Source of the DNA: Lelliottia jeotgali | GTDB lineage: Bacteria > Pseudomonadota > Gammaproteobacteria > Enterobacterales > Enterobacteriaceae | Assembly: GCA_002271215.1 (NCBI GenBank) | Contig: CP018628.1 | Coordinates: 2,976,001-3,040,000 of the forward strand | Reading direction: 5' to 3' | DNA: 64,000 nucleotides | In this document: positions 48,255 through 60,068 of the stretch, piece after piece | Layout of the letters: each line of letters starts with the position of its first letter | How positions within the stretch are numbered: the stretch's first letter is position 1 | Made by a program: the position numbers and the translations under genes | The notes under the pieces: model-generated | Seen by the model: the letters and a program-made list of their open reading frames with translations, nothing else | The model's database searches: none | Told to the model about the DNA's origin: nothing

Positions 48255-49820
48255 ATGACGTTTATGCTCACTCGTTTCTTTTCCACCAGCCGCAAAGTTC
48301 TGACAGGCAGCATCCTCGCGGGCATTATTGTTGCCCTCCTCTGCGGAATGCTGCAGTTTTTTCTGAGCTACCATAAGCGGGAAGTGAAGTTCGATACCCT
48401 TATTGTTGACCTTAAAGTCTACATGGAGAGCTATTTCTCCGATCTCAAAACCTCTATTGATACCCTGCAACCCTTCACCCTGAGCAATTGCCAGGACGTG
48501 GGCGCAGAGCTAACCTCCCGTGCCGCCTTTAGCGTTAACGTTCGCGCCTTTTTACTGGTCCGGGATAATGCTGCATTTTGCTCTTCGGCCACCGGGCCGA
48601 TGGACGTGCCGATGAAGGAACTGATACCGGATCTGGATACCACTAAATCCGTGGATATGGCACTGCTGCCCGGTACACCAATGCTGCCAGACAAACCCGC
48701 GATCGTCGTCTGGTATCAAAATCCGCTGATCAAAGGCGGTGGCGTATTCACCTCAATCAATATCAATTTAACCCCCTATTTGCTCTATACCTCGCGTCAG
48801 GATGAGTTTGCCGGTATCGCGGTAATCATTGGCAAAACGGCGTTATCCACCGCGTCAGGCCGTCTGATCAACGTCAACGATTTGCATGAAAACCCTATCC
48901 GCAGCGCTACCCTGAAAGAGGTCCCACTCACCATAAACCTGTATGCCCAGGAGTGGACGCCCTACGAAATCCTGTTTGCACTGCTCTTTGGCCTGATATG
49001 CGGCATTTTGGCGGGCACGCTCACTTTTTATATCCTCACCATTCGTTTGCATCCCGGCAAAGAGATCCTGACCGCCATAAAACGTGGCCAGTTCTATGTG
49101 GTCTATCAGCCGGTGGTAGATGCGAAAGAGCTGAAGATGCAGGGCTGCGAAGTGCTGATGCGCTGGAAGCACCCGACGATGGGCGAAATCCCGCCGGATG
49201 CGTTTATCAATTTTGCCGAAGCGCAAAAGCTGATTGTCCCGCTGACGCTACATCTTTTCGATCTGATTATCCGCGATGCTCCGCAGCTACAAACCGTGCT
49301 GCCACCGGGGGCGAAGCTAGGGATTAACATCGCGCCAGGTCATCTTCATGCCGACAGCTTCAAAGACGACATGCGTAAATTCGCGGCCTCTCTGCCGCCG
49401 GATCATTTCCAGGTGGTACTGGAAGTGACTGAGCGCGATATGATAAATCAGCTCGAAGCCGCCCCGCTATTCGAATGGCTGCACCATGAAGGCTTTGAAA
49501 TTGCGATAGATGATTTCGGGACTGGCCACAGCGCGCTGATTTATCTGGAACGCTTCACGATGGATTACCTCAAAATCGATCGCGGTTTTGTGAATGCCAT
49601 CGGTACGGAAACGGTCACTTCTCCGGTTCTGGATGCCGTGCTGACGCTGGCACGACGCCTGAATATGGTGACAGTTGCTGAAGGCGTCGAAACGCCCGAG
49701 CAGGCAGCCTGGCTCCGCCAACATGGCGTGAACTACCTGCAAGGTTACTGGATTAGCCGCCCCATGCCGCTGGCACAATTCCTGAAATGGGAACCTGATT
49801 TTGTTAAAGACAGTGAATGA
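48255..49820 (+). CDS. pdeN: EAL-domain c-di-GMP phosphodiesterase PdeN (Rtn)
   Basis: Membrane-bound enzyme that hydrolyses cyclic di-GMP. It has 521 residues: first membrane helix at about 20-36, periplasmic CSS-motif sensor domain (SNCQDVG...FCSS; redox-sensitive cysteines in this family), second helix at about 235-262 and C-terminal EAL domain. Catalytic signatures are intact: CEVLMRW (the EAL glutamate), NIAPGHL, EVTERDM, IDDFGTGHS, LKIDRGFV and EGVET. No GGDEF domain. Single gene between mepS and yejA. Confidence 0.95.
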   Translation: MTFMLTRFFSTSRKVLTGSILAGIIVALLCGMLQFFLSYHKREVKFDTLIVDLKVYMESYFSDLKTSIDTLQPFTLSNCQDVGAELTSRAAFSVNVRAFLLVRDNAAFCSSATGPMDVPMKELIPDLDTTKSVDMALLPGTPMLPDKPAIVVWYQNPLIKGGGVFTSININLTPYLLYTSRQDEFAGIAVIIGKTALSTASGRLINVNDLHENPIRSATLKEVPLTINLYAQEWTPYEILFALLFGLICGILAGTLTFYILTIRLHPGKEILTAIKRGQFYVVYQPVVDAKELKMQGCEVLMRWKHPTMGEIPPDAFINFAEAQKLIVPLTLHLFDLIIRDAPQLQTVLPPGAKLGINIAPGHLHADSFKDDMRKFAASLPPDHFQVVLEVTERDMINQLEAAPLFEWLHHEGFEIAIDDFGTGHSALIYLERFTMDYLKIDRGFVNAIGTETVTSPVLDAVLTLARRLNMVTVAEGVETPEQAAWLRQHGVNYLQGYWISRPMPLAQFLKWEPDFVKDSE

Positions 49821-49907
49821 TTTCACAATGGCGGTTTCGTCACTTATTATCAGCTAACCATAAGTCTCACTGACGGTGAGCCAGAATAGAAGAGGGATAC
49901 GCTGCGA

Positions 49908-51713
49908 ATGACTATGCGCTTTGTTTTGCTGTTAATGGCGTTCATCAGCGTGACTTGCCAGGCGCAGAATATTAAAGAGAGCTATGCGTTTGCCGTGCTT
50001 GGCGAGCCAAAGTATGAGGCAAACTTTACCCACTTCGATTACGTTAACCCTGCGGCACCTAAAGGCGGGAATATCACTCTCTCTTCGCTAGGGACGTTTG
50101 ACAATTTCAACCGTTTTGCCCTACGCGGAGTCGCCGCTGAGCGTACCGATTCGCTGTATGACACGCTTTTTGTCACCTCTGATGACGAGCCAGGAAGCTA
50201 CTACCCGCTTATCGCCGATTCCGTCCGTTACGCAGATGACTTTTCCTGGGCGGAAGTGACGCTCAATCCCCGCGCACGTTTTCATGACGGTTCCCCCGTC
50301 AAAGCCAGCGATGTTGCTTTTACCTTTCATAAATTTATGACTGAAGGTGTGCCGCAGTTTCGCCTGGTGTTCAAAGGTGCCACAGTGAAAGCCATCGCCC
50401 CACTTACCGTGCGCATCGCACTGGCTGAGCCGGGCAAAGAGAACATGCTGAGTCTTTTCTCGCTCCCGGTGATGCCAGAATCGTTCTGGAAAGACCATAA
50501 GCTCAGCGACCCGATCTCCACACCACCGTTGGCTGGCGGCCCTTATCGCATCACCAGCTGGAAGATGGGGCAATACATCGTCTACTCCCGCGTGAAAGAT
50601 TATTGGGCGGCTAATTTACCGGTCAACCGTGGGCGCTGGAATTTCGATACCATCCGCTACGACTACTATCTGGACGACAACGTCGCCTTCGAAGCGTTCA
50701 AAGCCGGAGCGTACGATATGCGCCAGGAAGTCAGCGCTAAAAACTGGGCGACCCGCTACGTGGGCAAAAACTTTGCTAACCACTTCATCGTGAAAGATGA
50801 GCAAAAAAACGAATCCGCGCAGGACACCCGCTGGCTGGCGTTCAACATCCAGCGTCCGGTATTTGCCGACCGACGTGTGCGTCAGGCAATCACCCTGGCC
50901 TTTGACTTTGAATGGATGAACAAAGCGCTGTTTTACAGGGCTTACAGCCGCACCAATAGTTATTTCCAGAACACTGAGTACGCAGCGCGGGGTTATCCCG
51001 ACGCCGCCGAACTGACCCTGCTTGCACCACTCAAAGCGGAGGTTCCTCCAGAAGTCTTTACCAGCATCTTTGAGCCACCGACGTCGAAAGGCGATGGCTA
51101 CGACCGGGATAACCTGCTCAAAGCCAGCAAACTGCTGGACGACGCTGGCTGGACGCTTAAAAACCAGAAGCGGGTGAATGCGCAAACCGGGAAACCGCTC
51201 AGCTTCGAGCTGCTGCTCTCTTCAGCGGGCAATAATCAGTGGGTGCTGCCGTTCCAGCACAATCTGGAACGTTTAGGTGTCACCGTGGAGATCCGCCAGG
51301 TTGATAATGCGCAGATAACCAACCGCATGCGCAACCGTGATTACGACATGATGCCGCGCTTATGGCAGGCCCAACCGTGGCCCAACACCAATCTGCGGAT
51401 TTCGTGGGCGTCGGACTATATCAACTCCTCTTACAATGCGCCTGGCGTCAAAAGCCCGGTCATCGACAACCTGATTGATCAGATTATCGCCGCGCAGGGA
51501 GATAAAGATAAACTGGTTCCTCTGGGCCGCGCACTCGATCGCGTTTTGACCTGGAACTACTACATGCTGCCGATGTGGTTTATGGGGGAAGATCGCCTCG
51601 CTTACTGGGATAAGTTCTCGAAGCCGTCCGTTCGCCCGATCTACTCGCTGGGATTCGATAACTGGTGGTATGACGTCAATAAAGCCGCCAGACTGCCCGC
51701 TGAACGGCGTTAA
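49908..51713 (+). CDS. yejA: Peptide ABC transporter substrate-binding protein YejA
   Basis: Periplasmic SBP_bac_5 (oligopeptide-type) receptor of the YejABEF importer, which takes up microcin C and other peptides in E. coli and helps resist antimicrobial peptides in Salmonella. It has 601 residues with a signal peptide ending near CQAQ (about residue 20) and mature start NIKESYAFAVLGEPKYE. The ATG at 49908 or 49914 may start it. First gene of yejABEF, with ten bases between yejA and yejB. Confidence 0.95.
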   Translation: MTMRFVLLLMAFISVTCQAQNIKESYAFAVLGEPKYEANFTHFDYVNPAAPKGGNITLSSLGTFDNFNRFALRGVAAERTDSLYDTLFVTSDDEPGSYYPLIADSVRYADDFSWAEVTLNPRARFHDGSPVKASDVAFTFHKFMTEGVPQFRLVFKGATVKAIAPLTVRIALAEPGKENMLSLFSLPVMPESFWKDHKLSDPISTPPLAGGPYRITSWKMGQYIVYSRVKDYWAANLPVNRGRWNFDTIRYDYYLDDNVAFEAFKAGAYDMRQEVSAKNWATRYVGKNFANHFIVKDEQKNESAQDTRWLAFNIQRPVFADRRVRQAITLAFDFEWMNKALFYRAYSRTNSYFQNTEYAARGYPDAAELTLLAPLKAEVPPEVFTSIFEPPTSKGDGYDRDNLLKASKLLDDAGWTLKNQKRVNAQTGKPLSFELLLSSAGNNQWVLPFQHNLERLGVTVEIRQVDNAQITNRMRNRDYDMMPRLWQAQPWPNTNLRISWASDYINSSYNAPGVKSPVIDNLIDQIIAAQGDKDKLVPLGRALDRVLTWNYYMLPMWFMGEDRLAYWDKFSKPSVRPIYSLGFDNWWYDVNKAARLPAERR

Positions 51714-51722
51714 GGAATAAAA

Positions 51723-52817
51723 ATGGGTGCTTACCTGATTCGCCGCTTATTGCTGATTATCCCGACGCTGTGGGCGATTATTACCATTAACTTTTTCATC
51801 GTGCAGATTGCTCCCGGCGGCCCGGTCGATCAGGCTATTGCCGCCATCGAGTTTGGCCACAGCGGCAGCTTACCCGGCGGCGGTGGCGAAGGCCTACGCG
51901 CCAGCCACGCACAAACAGGCACCGGGAATATCAGTGAGAGTCACTATCGCGGCGGACGTGGGCTAGATCCCGAAGTGATCGCCGAGATCACCCATCGCTA
52001 TGGCTTCGACAAACCGATTCACGAACGTTATTTCAAAATGCTCTGGGATTACGTACGTTTCGATTTCGGTGACAGCCTGTTTCGCAGCGCCTCGGTGATC
52101 CAGCTCATTAAAGATAGCCTGCCGGTATCGATAACCCTCGGGTTGTGGGGCACGCTAATTATCTATCTGGTGTCGATTCCGCTGGGAATACGCAAAGCGG
52201 TGCATAACGGCAGCCGCTTCGACATCTGGAGCAGCACTTTCATCATCATTGGTTACGCGATCCCGGCGTTTCTGTTCGCGGTTCTGCTGATCGTCTTTTT
52301 TGCTGGCGGCAGTTATTTTGACCTCTTCCCGCTGCGCGGACTGGTGTCAGCTGACTTCAGCTCATTGCCGTGGTATCAGAAAATCACCGATTATCTGTGG
52401 CATATCACCCTGCCGGTGCTGGCGACCGTTATCGGTGGGTTTGCCGCCCTGACGATGCTGACCAAAAACGCGTTTCTGGATGAGATCCGCAAGCAGTACG
52501 TGGTGACCGCGCGGGCAAAAGGGGTGAGCGAAAAGCAAATCATGTGGAAGCATGTGTTTCGCAACGCCATGCTGCTGGTGATCGCCGGTTTTCCGGCCAC
52601 TTTCATCAGCATGTTTTTCACCGGCTCGCTGCTAATCGAGGTGATGTTCTCCCTCAATGGCCTTGGCCTGCTCGGCTACGAAGCCACCGTCTCACGCGAC
52701 TATCCCGTGATGTTTGGCACACTCTATATTTTCACCTTGATCGGCCTGCTGCTGAATATTATCAGCGACATCAGCTACACGCTGGTCGATCCCCGTATTG
52801 ATTTTGAGGGCCGCTGA
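51723..52817 (+). CDS. yejB: Peptide ABC transporter permease YejB
   Basis: Inner membrane permease, 364 residues with six helices and the BPD_transp_1 EAA loop near [24 protein letters not shown]. An extra glycine-rich periplasmic insertion ([20 protein letters not shown]) follows helix 1, as in E. coli YejB. Its stop overlaps the yejE start (TGATG). Confidence 0.95.
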   Translation: MGAYLIRRLLLIIPTLWAIITINFFIVQIAPGGPVDQAIAAIEFGHSGSLPGGGGEGLRASHAQTGTGNISESHYRGGRGLDPEVIAEITHRYGFDKPIHERYFKMLWDYVRFDFGDSLFRSASVIQLIKDSLPVSITLGLWGTLIIYLVSIPLGIRKAVHNGSRFDIWSSTFIIIGYAIPAFLFAVLLIVFFAGGSYFDLFPLRGLVSADFSSLPWYQKITDYLWHITLPVLATVIGGFAALTMLTKNAFLDEIRKQYVVTARAKGVSEKQIMWKHVFRNAMLLVIAGFPATFISMFFTGSLLIEVMFSLNGLGLLGYEATVSRDYPVMFGTLYIFTLIGLLLNIISDISYTLVDPRIDFEGR

Positions 52818-53842
52818 TGCCGCATTTAAGCCCCGTCAACCAGGCCCGCTGGGCGCGTTTTCGCCATAACCGTCGCGGCTATTGGTCCCTGTGGATCTTT
52901 GCCGTGCTGTTTATCCTGAGCCTGTGTTCAGAACTTATCGCCAACGACAAACCGCTGCTGGTGCATTTTAACGATCGCTGGTACACACCGGTTATCAGTA
53001 ACTACAGCGAAAGCGATTTCGGTGGGCCGTTTGCCACACCGGCGGATTATCAGGACCCGTGGCTGCGCGATCGGCTCGACAACCACGGCTGGACGCTGTG
53101 GGCGCCGATTCGTTTTGGCGCGAACAGCATTAACTTCTCCACCTCGACGCCCTTCCCTTCTGCTCCCTCGGCGCAAAACTGGCTAGGGACCGACGCGAAC
53201 GGCGGGGATGTGCTGGCACGTATTCTCTACGGTACGCGGATCTCCATTCTGTTCGGCCTGATGCTGACGCTGTGTTCAAGCGTGATGGGCGTGGTGGCAG
53301 GCGCAGTTCAGGGCTATTACGGCGGCAAAATCGATCTGTGGGGCCAGCGTTTTATTGAAGTCTGGTCCGGAATGCCGACGCTGTTTTTGATTATTTTGCT
53401 CTCAAGCGTATTACAACCTAACTTTTGGTGGCTGCTGGGCATTACGGTTCTGTTTGGCTGGATGGCGCTGGTGGGCGTGGTACGCGCAGAGTTTTTACGC
53501 ACCCGTAACTTCGATTATATCCGCGCAGCACAGGCATTAGGCGTCAGCGATCGCAGCATTATCTTCCGCCATATGCTGCCCAACGCGGTGGTGGCGACGC
53601 TAACCTTTCTGCCGTTTATTCTGTGCAGCTCGATTACCACCCTGACTTCGCTCGATTTTCTGGGGTTCGGTTTACCGCTCGGCTCACCGTCATTAGGCGA
53701 ACTGCTGTTGCAGGGCAAAAACAATTTGCAGGCATCGTGGCTGGGTATTACGGCATTTCTTTCCGTGGCCATATTGCTGTCGCTACTGATTTTTATTGGC
53801 GAAGCGGTCCGCGATGCCTTCGATCCTAACAAGGCGGTATAA
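52817..53842 (+). CDS. yejE: Peptide ABC transporter permease YejE
   Basis: Second permease, 341 residues. A cytoplasmic N-terminus and first helix (YWSLWIFAVLFILSLCSE), a long periplasmic insert, then a BPD_transp_1 domain with EAA loop FDYIRAAQALGVSDRSIIFRHML. Coupled to yejB by start/stop overlap and to yejF by a one-base gap. Confidence 0.95.
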   Translation: MPHLSPVNQARWARFRHNRRGYWSLWIFAVLFILSLCSELIANDKPLLVHFNDRWYTPVISNYSESDFGGPFATPADYQDPWLRDRLDNHGWTLWAPIRFGANSINFSTSTPFPSAPSAQNWLGTDANGGDVLARILYGTRISILFGLMLTLCSSVMGVVAGAVQGYYGGKIDLWGQRFIEVWSGMPTLFLIILLSSVLQPNFWWLLGITVLFGWMALVGVVRAEFLRTRNFDYIRAAQALGVSDRSIIFRHMLPNAVVATLTFLPFILCSSITTLTSLDFLGFGLPLGSPSLGELLLQGKNNLQASWLGITAFLSVAILLSLLIFIGEAVRDAFDPNKAV

Positions 53843-53843
53843 G

Positions 53844-55433
53844 ATGACCCAGCCTCTTCTTAGCATTGAACATCTTTCTATCGCTTTTACCCAGCAGGGT
53901 GAGACGCGTGACGTGGTGAGTGATTTATCTCTGCAAATCCACGCCGGGGAAACGCTGGCGCTGGTCGGTGAATCCGGCTCCGGCAAAAGTGTGACGGCGC
54001 TGTCGGTGTTGCGTCTGCTCCCCTCACCGCCGGTGGTTTATCCGCAGGGCGATATCCTGTTCCACAGCCAGTCGTTGCTGCACGCAGATGAACATACCCT
54101 GCGCGGGGTGCGCGGGAATAAAATCGCGATGATCTTCCAGGAACCAATGGTGTCGCTAAACCCGCTCCACACCCTGGAAAAACAGCTGTACGAAGTGCTG
54201 TCCCTGCACCGGGGAATGCGCAAAGAAGCCGCCCGTGGCGAGATTCTTGATTGTCTGGAGCGTACCGGCATTCGCAATGCCGCCAAACGGCTGACGGACT
54301 TTCCGCATCAGCTGTCGGGCGGAGAGCGCCAGCGTGTGATGATTGCCATGGCACTGCTGACGCGCCCGGAACTGCTGATTGCCGACGAGCCGACGACTGC
54401 GCTGGATGTCACGGTGCAGGCGCAAATCCTGCAGTTGCTGCGCGAATTGCGCGATGAGCTCAACATGAGCCTGCTGTTTATCACCCACAACCTCAGCATT
54501 GTGAAGAAGCTGGCGGATAATGTGGCGGTGATGCAAAACGGCCGCTGCGTCGAACAGAACACAGCGAGCGCCCTGTTCCATGCGCCTCAACACCCTTACA
54601 CACAGCGCCTGCTCGACAGCGAGCCATCGGGCGATCCGGTCCCGCTGACGGCGGGCAGCCCACCGCTATTGAACGTCGAAAACCTTGGCGTCGCCTTCCC
54701 GGTGCGTAAAGGTATTTTCCGCCGCCAGGTGGCAGAGAATACCGTGTTGAAGAACGTCAGCTTTTCGCTGCGTCCAGGTGAAACGCTGGGGCTGGTTGGC
54801 GAGTCAGGTTCCGGGAAAAGCACCACTGGCCTGGCACTGCTGCGCCTGATTGCCTCTCGCGGCACCATTATGTTTGATGGTAAACCGCTTCACAGCTGGA
54901 ACCGCAGGCAGATGTTACCCGTGCGACCACGAATGCAGGTGGTATTTCAGGACCCGAACTCGTCGCTCAATCCCCGGCTGAACGTGCTGCAAATTATTGA
55001 GGAAGGGTTGAGCGTTCATCACCCGGAACTGAGCGCTCGCCAGCGAGAAGATGAAGTGATTCGTGTGATGCGGGAAGTTGGACTGGACCCAGAGACACGC
55101 CATCGATATCCGGCGGCCTTTTCCGGCGGTCAGCGCCAGCGAATTGCCATCTCCCGCGCGCTGATTTTGAAGCCCGAGTTGATTATTCTGGATGAACCGA
55201 CGTCGTCCCTCGACAGAACGGTGCAAGCGCAGATTCTGGCATTACTGAAGGGATTACAGGAAAAGCACCGGCTGGCCTATATCTTTATCAGCCACGACTT
55301 ACACGTAGTGCGCGCGTTGTGCCATCAGGTGATTGTGTTGCGACAGGGAGAAGTGGTCGAACAGGGTGATTGTCAGCGCGTTTTTGCCGCGCCGACGCAT
55401 GAGTATACGCGTCAGCTGCTAGCGTTGAGCTGA
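53844..55433 (+). CDS. yejF: Peptide ABC transporter ATPase YejF
   Basis: A fused ATPase of 529 residues with two complete nucleotide-binding domains, each with Walker A GESGSGKS, signature LSGGERQ or FSGGQRQ, and Walker B LLIADEP or LIILDEP, each followed by an oligopeptide C-terminal tail. It powers YejBE. The start at 53844 is one base after the yejE stop; the frame opening at 53796 lies inside yejE. Confidence 0.96.
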   Translation: MTQPLLSIEHLSIAFTQQGETRDVVSDLSLQIHAGETLALVGESGSGKSVTALSVLRLLPSPPVVYPQGDILFHSQSLLHADEHTLRGVRGNKIAMIFQEPMVSLNPLHTLEKQLYEVLSLHRGMRKEAARGEILDCLERTGIRNAAKRLTDFPHQLSGGERQRVMIAMALLTRPELLIADEPTTALDVTVQAQILQLLRELRDELNMSLLFITHNLSIVKKLADNVAVMQNGRCVEQNTASALFHAPQHPYTQRLLDSEPSGDPVPLTAGSPPLLNVENLGVAFPVRKGIFRRQVAENTVLKNVSFSLRPGETLGLVGESGSGKSTTGLALLRLIASRGTIMFDGKPLHSWNRRQMLPVRPRMQVVFQDPNSSLNPRLNVLQIIEEGLSVHHPELSARQREDEVIRVMREVGLDPETRHRYPAAFSGGQRQRIAISRALILKPELIILDEPTSSLDRTVQAQILALLKGLQEKHRLAYIFISHDLHVVRALCHQVIVLRQGEVVEQGDCQRVFAAPTHEYTRQLLALS

Positions 55434-55436
55434 CGC

Positions 55437-55781
55437 TCAGAAAGGATACTGGCCGGAAAACGGCTCGGCGATCGCAACACCAAAGTTTTTCAAACGACAG
55501 GTCGCCGCAAATTCATCCTGGCTGTTTACAAACAGGCACGGCTCGCCTTCGCACTCCAGCACAGAGCTGACGACTTCGATATCGGTCAGCGCCTGGCTCA
55601 AACGCTCCATAACCGGCCATGCATTTTCATCATCCGGGCTGAGTAACTTCAGCGCAACCAGACTGTTTTCGCCCTCTTTTCCACTTTGCGGAATCGGTTC
55701 AACTTTCGAACCTGCAAAACCCGCCGACCAGCGATAGCTCTGGGGCAAGCGATGGACTATAGAGAGTTGTAATGTATTCAC
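55437..55781 (-). CDS. yejG: Conserved protein YejG
   Basis: A 114-residue soluble protein as in E. coli YejG; function not established, though deletion or mutation has been linked to aminoglycoside response. Start is GTG at 55781 with GGGGAAAG upstream. It is convergent with yejF, the stops being only 3 bp apart, with no terminator visible between them. Confidence 0.92.
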   Translation of the reverse strand: MNTLQLSIVHRLPQSYRWSAGFAGSKVEPIPQSGKEGENSLVALKLLSPDDENAWPVMERLSQALTDIEVVSSVLECEGEPCLFVNSQDEFAATCRLKNFGVAIAEPFSGQYPF

Positions 55782-56085
55782 GTTCTTTCCCCGGAAGCAA
55801 AAAAGCCTTCACAATTTATTTACATTTATAGTAACACATCGTTGCTAACCTGCCGTTATTTTCCTGAGAAACCGCATACAGCCTGATGTTACAAGCTATG
55901 AAGTCTGATTTTACAGGGCATTATTTTGTGAGTTACAGGCTCGCTTTGGCGCTATATGTACCCGTTTCTGCGATCTAACTCAACCTTTTTAACTACAACG
56001 ATGTGACTTTTTACATAAATAGATTTTACATAAAAGAAACAAACAAGGGGTAAACAAACGAGAGTTTGGTTGACGAGCGTCAAAA
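55782..56085. other. AT-rich gap between yejG and bcr
   Basis: It must carry the yejG promoter on the minus strand. I see no reading frame, repeat or other strong signal in it apart from the bcr terminator at its right edge. Confidence 0.5.
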
Positions 56086-56108
56086 AAAGGGGCCGCATTG
56101 GCCCCTTT
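56086..56108 (-). terminator. Terminator after bcr
   Basis: AAAGGGGCC-GCATT-GGCCCCTTT with seven T residues on the minus strand. Confidence 0.9.
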
Positions 56109-56114
56109 TCTTCA

Positions 56115-57311
56115 TCAGCTTGCCGATTTTCGTGGCCGACTGGCGTAGAGATAGAAAAGAATCGAACTGGTGGCGCAAAACGCGATCGACCAAATCATCG
56201 GCCAGGCGGTGTTAAACGTCGCCATTGAGAGCAGCGCACCGACAATCGCGCCAATGCCGAAACGGAATGTCCCCGCCAGGGACGATGCGGTTCCCGCCAT
56301 GTGAGGAAACTCGTCGAGAATTACCGCCATGCCGTTGGATGACACCATCGACACACAGCCGACAAACGCCGCTACACCGACCACCAGCGCCCAGAAACCG
56401 ACGCCAAAGAAAGCGGTTAGCACCATCCAGATAGCCATTACAAACTGGATCCACAGCCCCGCGCGGAACATATTGATGGCCCCAACCCGACGGACAAAGC
56501 GGCTGTTAATGATGGTCATCACAAACAGGAACACGATGTTTAGCGCGAAGTAGTAGCCGAAATGCTGCGGTGAGACGTGGTTGATTTCGATGTACACGAA
56601 CGGACCGGCGCTCAGGAAGGAGAACATTCCCGCAAAGCTGAAGCCGCTCGCCAGCATGTAGCTCAGGACGCGTTTATGACGAAACAGCGACGCAAAGTTT
56701 CCGATAGTGGTGCGAATATGAAACTTCTGCCGACGTTCTACCGGTAAGGTTTCATCGATAAAGAAGAAGATCATCGCTGAGGCCAGCAGTGCGGCAATCG
56801 CCAGAATCCAGAAAATCGCGTGCCAGCTAAACCATACCAATACTGCGCCACCAATCATCGGAGCCAACAGCGGCGCGATGGTGGTCACCAGCATGACGAA
56901 AGACATCATGCGCGAGAACTCTTCCTTCGGATAGATATCGCGCATCAGGGCATTTATCACCACGCTCGCCGCCGCAGCCGCCAGACCGTGGAAGAAACGC
57001 ATGATAATCAGATGATCGATCGTCTGCGCCAGCGCACAGGCCACCGCCGCACCCGCAAACACCAGCGTTCCCCCGAGGATCACCGGCTTGCGGCCAATGC
57101 TATCCGCCATCGGGCCATACAACAATTGGCCAACGGCAAAACCGAGGATATAGGTGCTGAGCGTCATTTGCGCGCTGCCGGCCGGTACGCCAAACTGCGC
57201 GGAAATCACCGGCAGTGCAGGCAGGTACATGTCGATAGACAGCGGCATCAACATGGCCAGCAGACCAAGGATAAACACGATGCTGATTGATGAGTGTGGC
57301 CTGGTGGTCAC
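56115..57311 (-). CDS. bcr: Bicyclomycin/multidrug efflux MFS transporter Bcr
   Basis: Drug/proton antiporter of the DHA1 Bcr/CflA group, 398 residues and 12 helices, exporting bicyclomycin, sulfonamides, tetracycline-like drugs and cysteine in E. coli. The MFS loop [15 protein letters not shown] follows helix 2. It starts with GTG at 57311, with AGGAG six bases upstream. It follows rsuA by 15 bp on the same strand, forming rsuA-bcr. Confidence 0.96.
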   Translation of the reverse strand: MTTRPHSSISIVFILGLLAMLMPLSIDMYLPALPVISAQFGVPAGSAQMTLSTYILGFAVGQLLYGPMADSIGRKPVILGGTLVFAGAAVACALAQTIDHLIIMRFFHGLAAAAASVVINALMRDIYPKEEFSRMMSFVMLVTTIAPLLAPMIGGAVLVWFSWHAIFWILAIAALLASAMIFFFIDETLPVERRQKFHIRTTIGNFASLFRHKRVLSYMLASGFSFAGMFSFLSAGPFVYIEINHVSPQHFGYYFALNIVFLFVMTIINSRFVRRVGAINMFRAGLWIQFVMAIWMVLTAFFGVGFWALVVGVAAFVGCVSMVSSNGMAVILDEFPHMAGTASSLAGTFRFGIGAIVGALLSMATFNTAWPMIWSIAFCATSSILFYLYASRPRKSAS

Positions 57312-57326
57312 AGTGTGCTCCTGAAA

Positions 57327-58034
57327 TTAGCGGGAAGTCATGCCAACGCTGGCAATTTCTTCTTCCGTCAACGGGCGGTATTCACCGGGTTCAAGCTCGG
57401 GATCAAGGGCAATCTCACCGATGCGCTCGCGGTGCAAGCCGACCACGCGGTTACCCACAGCAGCGAACATACGTTTCACCTGATGATAACGACCTTCGCT
57501 GATGGTAAGGCGTACTTCGGTCGGGGTGATCACTTCCAGCACTGCAGGTTTGGTGAGATCTTTCTCGTTGTGCAGTTGCACCCCCTGGGTAAACTGCTCG
57601 GCGGTATCGTCAGACACCGGCGATTCGAGCGTGACCAGATAGGTTTTTTCGCAGTGATGACGCGGAGAGGTAATGCGGTGCGACCACTGACCGTCATCGG
57701 TCATCAGCACCAGGCCGGTGGTGTCGATATCCAGACGCCCCGCCGCATGCAGCTTGTGCGCCACCGGTACATCGAGGAAATAGAGCACCGTCGGATGATC
57801 CGGGTCGTCCGTAGAGCACACGTACCCTACCGGCTTGTTGAGCATGAAGTAGCGCGGGCCGTTCTGCTGAGCCAACGTGTTGCCGTCGAACTCCACGTCA
57901 TGTTCTGGCAGGAGTTTGAAAGAACTGTCTTTCACAATATCGCCATCCACGGTAACGCGGCTGGCGCGAATTTCACGCCCGGCAATAGCGCGGCTTACGC
58001 CGAGTTGCTGAGCGATAAACTTATCAAGTCGCAT
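57327..58034 (-). CDS. rsuA: 16S rRNA pseudouridine(516) synthase RsuA
   Basis: Isomerises U516 of 16S rRNA. It has 235 residues: N-terminal S4 RNA-binding domain ([16 protein letters not shown]) and the RsuA/RluB catalytic domain with D102 in [12 protein letters not shown]. The C-terminal tail is four residues longer than in E. coli. Divergent from radD. Confidence 0.96.
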   Translation of the reverse strand: MRLDKFIAQQLGVSRAIAGREIRASRVTVDGDIVKDSSFKLLPEHDVEFDGNTLAQQNGPRYFMLNKPVGYVCSTDDPDHPTVLYFLDVPVAHKLHAAGRLDIDTTGLVLMTDDGQWSHRITSPRHHCEKTYLVTLESPVSDDTAEQFTQGVQLHNEKDLTKPAVLEVITPTEVRLTISEGRYHQVKRMFAAVGNRVVGLHRERIGEIALDPELEPGEYRPLTEEEIASVGMTSR

Positions 58035-58184
58035 GAAATCTTATAGCCTTTATGGTGCTGGAAGTCGGACAACATGTCCGAAAAAGAAGCAGTCAAGAAC
58101 TGTCCAGTATAGCGGTCTGGTTGCGCCACTCAAGGGAAAAAGTTTCGTGGCATACTATGTGCGAGATAACAAATTAGAGAGCCC

Positions 58185-59945
58185 ATGACTTTTACACTTC
58201 GCCCCTATCAGCAGGAAGCCGTTGACGCCACCTTAGCCTGGTTTCGCAAACACACAGATCCTGCCGCCATCGTCCTGCCCACCGGGGCGGGTAAAAGCCT
58301 GGTGATAGCCGAACTGGCGCGACTGGCGCGTGGCCGCGTGCTGGTGCTGGCTCACGTCAAAGAGCTGGTGGCGCAAAACCACGCCAAATACTGCGCGCTG
58401 GGTCTGGAGGCCGATATCTTCGCTGCCGGGCTGAAGCGTAAAGAGAGCCACGGCAAAGTGGTATTCGGTAGCGTGCAGTCGGTGGCGCGAAATCTGCCGC
58501 ATTTTCGCAGCGAATTCTCGCTATTGATTGTCGATGAGTGCCATCGCATCAGCGATGACGACCAAAGCCAGTATCAGCAAATCCTCAACCACCTGAAAGA
58601 GGTGAACCCGCAGGTGCGTCTGCTTGGGCTGACCGCCACACCGTTTCGCCTTGGCAAAGGGTGGATTTATCAGTTCCACTATCACGGCATGGTGCGCGGT
58701 GACGAAAAAGCGCTGTTCCGCGACTGCATCTATGAACTGCCGCTGCGCTACATGATCAAACATGGCTACCTTACGCCGCCTGAGCGTCTTGATATGCCCG
58801 TCGTTCAGTATGATTTCAGCCGGTTGCAGGCCCAGAGTAACGGTCTGTTCAGCGAGGCGGACATGAATCAGGAGCTGAAAAAACAGCAGCGCATCACGCC
58901 GCACATCATCAGTCAGATTGAGGAGTTCGCCCAGACCCGCAAAGGGGTGATGATTTTCGCGGCTACCGTCGAACATGCCAGGGAAGTGACCGGCCTGCTC
59001 CCTGCTAACGACGCGGCGCTGATCACCGGCGAAACACCGGGACCTGAGCGCGACAAGCTCATTGACGCGTTTAAGGCGCAGCAGTTCCGCTATCTGGTCA
59101 ACGTTTCGGTACTGACCACCGGCTTTGACGCCCCACACGTCGATTTGATTGCCATTTTGCGCCCAACCGAATCCGTCAGCCTGTATCAGCAGATTGTCGG
59201 GCGTGGGCTACGGCTGGCTCCCGGCAAGACCGACTGCCTGATTCTGGATTACGCCGGGAATCCGCACGATCTCTATTCGCCCGAGGTAGGTACGCCAAAA
59301 GGCAAAAGCGGTAACGTTCCGGTGCAGGTATTTTGTCCAGGATGCGGTTTCGCCAATACTTTCTGGGGGAAAACCACCGCCGACGGCACGCTGATTGAAC
59401 ATTTTGGCCGCCGCTGTCAGGGCTGGTTTGAAGATGACGAAGGCCATCGCGAGCAGTGCGATTATCGCTTCCGCTTTAAAAATTGTCCGCAATGTAACGC
59501 TGAAAATGACATCGCAGCGCGGCGCTGTCGCGAGTGCGATACGGTGCTGGTCGACCCCGATGATATGCTTAAAGCCGCGCTGAAACTCAAAGACGCGCTG
59601 GTGCTGCGCTGCTCCGGCATGGCACTGCAAACCGGTGCCGACGAGAAAGGCGAATGGCTGAAAATCACCTACTACGATGAAGATGGCGCAGACGTCAGCG
59701 AACGTTTCCGTCTGCATACACCCGCCCAGCGCATGGCCTTTGAGCAGCTCTTTATACGCCCGCACACCCGCACGCCGGGGGTGCCTCTGCGCTGGATCAC
59801 CGCCGCTGATATCGTTCATCATCAGGCGCTGTTGCGTCAGCCTGATTTTGTTGTCGCACGTAAAAAAGGCCAGTTCTGGCAGGTGCGCGAAAAGGTGTTC
59901 GATTACGAAGGACGCTTCCGCCGGGCCAATGAATTGCGCGGTTAA
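58185..59945 (+). CDS. radD: DNA repair helicase-like protein RadD (YejH)
   Basis: SF2 ATPase that acts with RecA in recombination and repair of double-strand breaks in E. coli. It has 586 residues: helicase core with Walker A PTGAGKS, VDECHRI (DEAH-type box), GLTATPF, and C-terminal motifs [10 protein letters not shown] and [14 protein letters not shown] zinc-binding region follows, [10 protein letters not shown] and [19 protein letters not shown], then a unique C-terminal domain. ATG at 58185. Confidence 0.96.
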   Translation: MTFTLRPYQQEAVDATLAWFRKHTDPAAIVLPTGAGKSLVIAELARLARGRVLVLAHVKELVAQNHAKYCALGLEADIFAAGLKRKESHGKVVFGSVQSVARNLPHFRSEFSLLIVDECHRISDDDQSQYQQILNHLKEVNPQVRLLGLTATPFRLGKGWIYQFHYHGMVRGDEKALFRDCIYELPLRYMIKHGYLTPPERLDMPVVQYDFSRLQAQSNGLFSEADMNQELKKQQRITPHIISQIEEFAQTRKGVMIFAATVEHAREVTGLLPANDAALITGETPGPERDKLIDAFKAQQFRYLVNVSVLTTGFDAPHVDLIAILRPTESVSLYQQIVGRGLRLAPGKTDCLILDYAGNPHDLYSPEVGTPKGKSGNVPVQVFCPGCGFANTFWGKTTADGTLIEHFGRRCQGWFEDDEGHREQCDYRFRFKNCPQCNAENDIAARRCRECDTVLVDPDDMLKAALKLKDALVLRCSGMALQTGADEKGEWLKITYYDEDGADVSERFRLHTPAQRMAFEQLFIRPHTRTPGVPLRWITAADIVHHQALLRQPDFVVARKKGQFWQVREKVFDYEGRFRRANELRG

Positions 59946-59952
59946 GGGACTT

Positions 59953-60068
59953 TTGATTGATGTGAAAGGCGTTTGAGTATAAAATGCCGCCCGCTTCACA
60001 TCCGTGAGGCAGAACACTCACCTGCTGCTGGGTCGCCTGTAGCAGGACTTATTTACAGAGAGAAATCA
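59953..60068 (+). promoter_or_regulatory. rplY promoter and structured leader
   Basis: TTGATT (59953-59958) and TATAAA (59978-59983) form a plausible promoter with 19-bp spacing just inside the radD-rplY gap. The leader to 60068 holds CCTGCT...AGCAGG (60021-60046). L25 has been reported to regulate its own mRNA in E. coli; this leader is the likely site, but binding cannot be read from sequence. Confidence 0.5.
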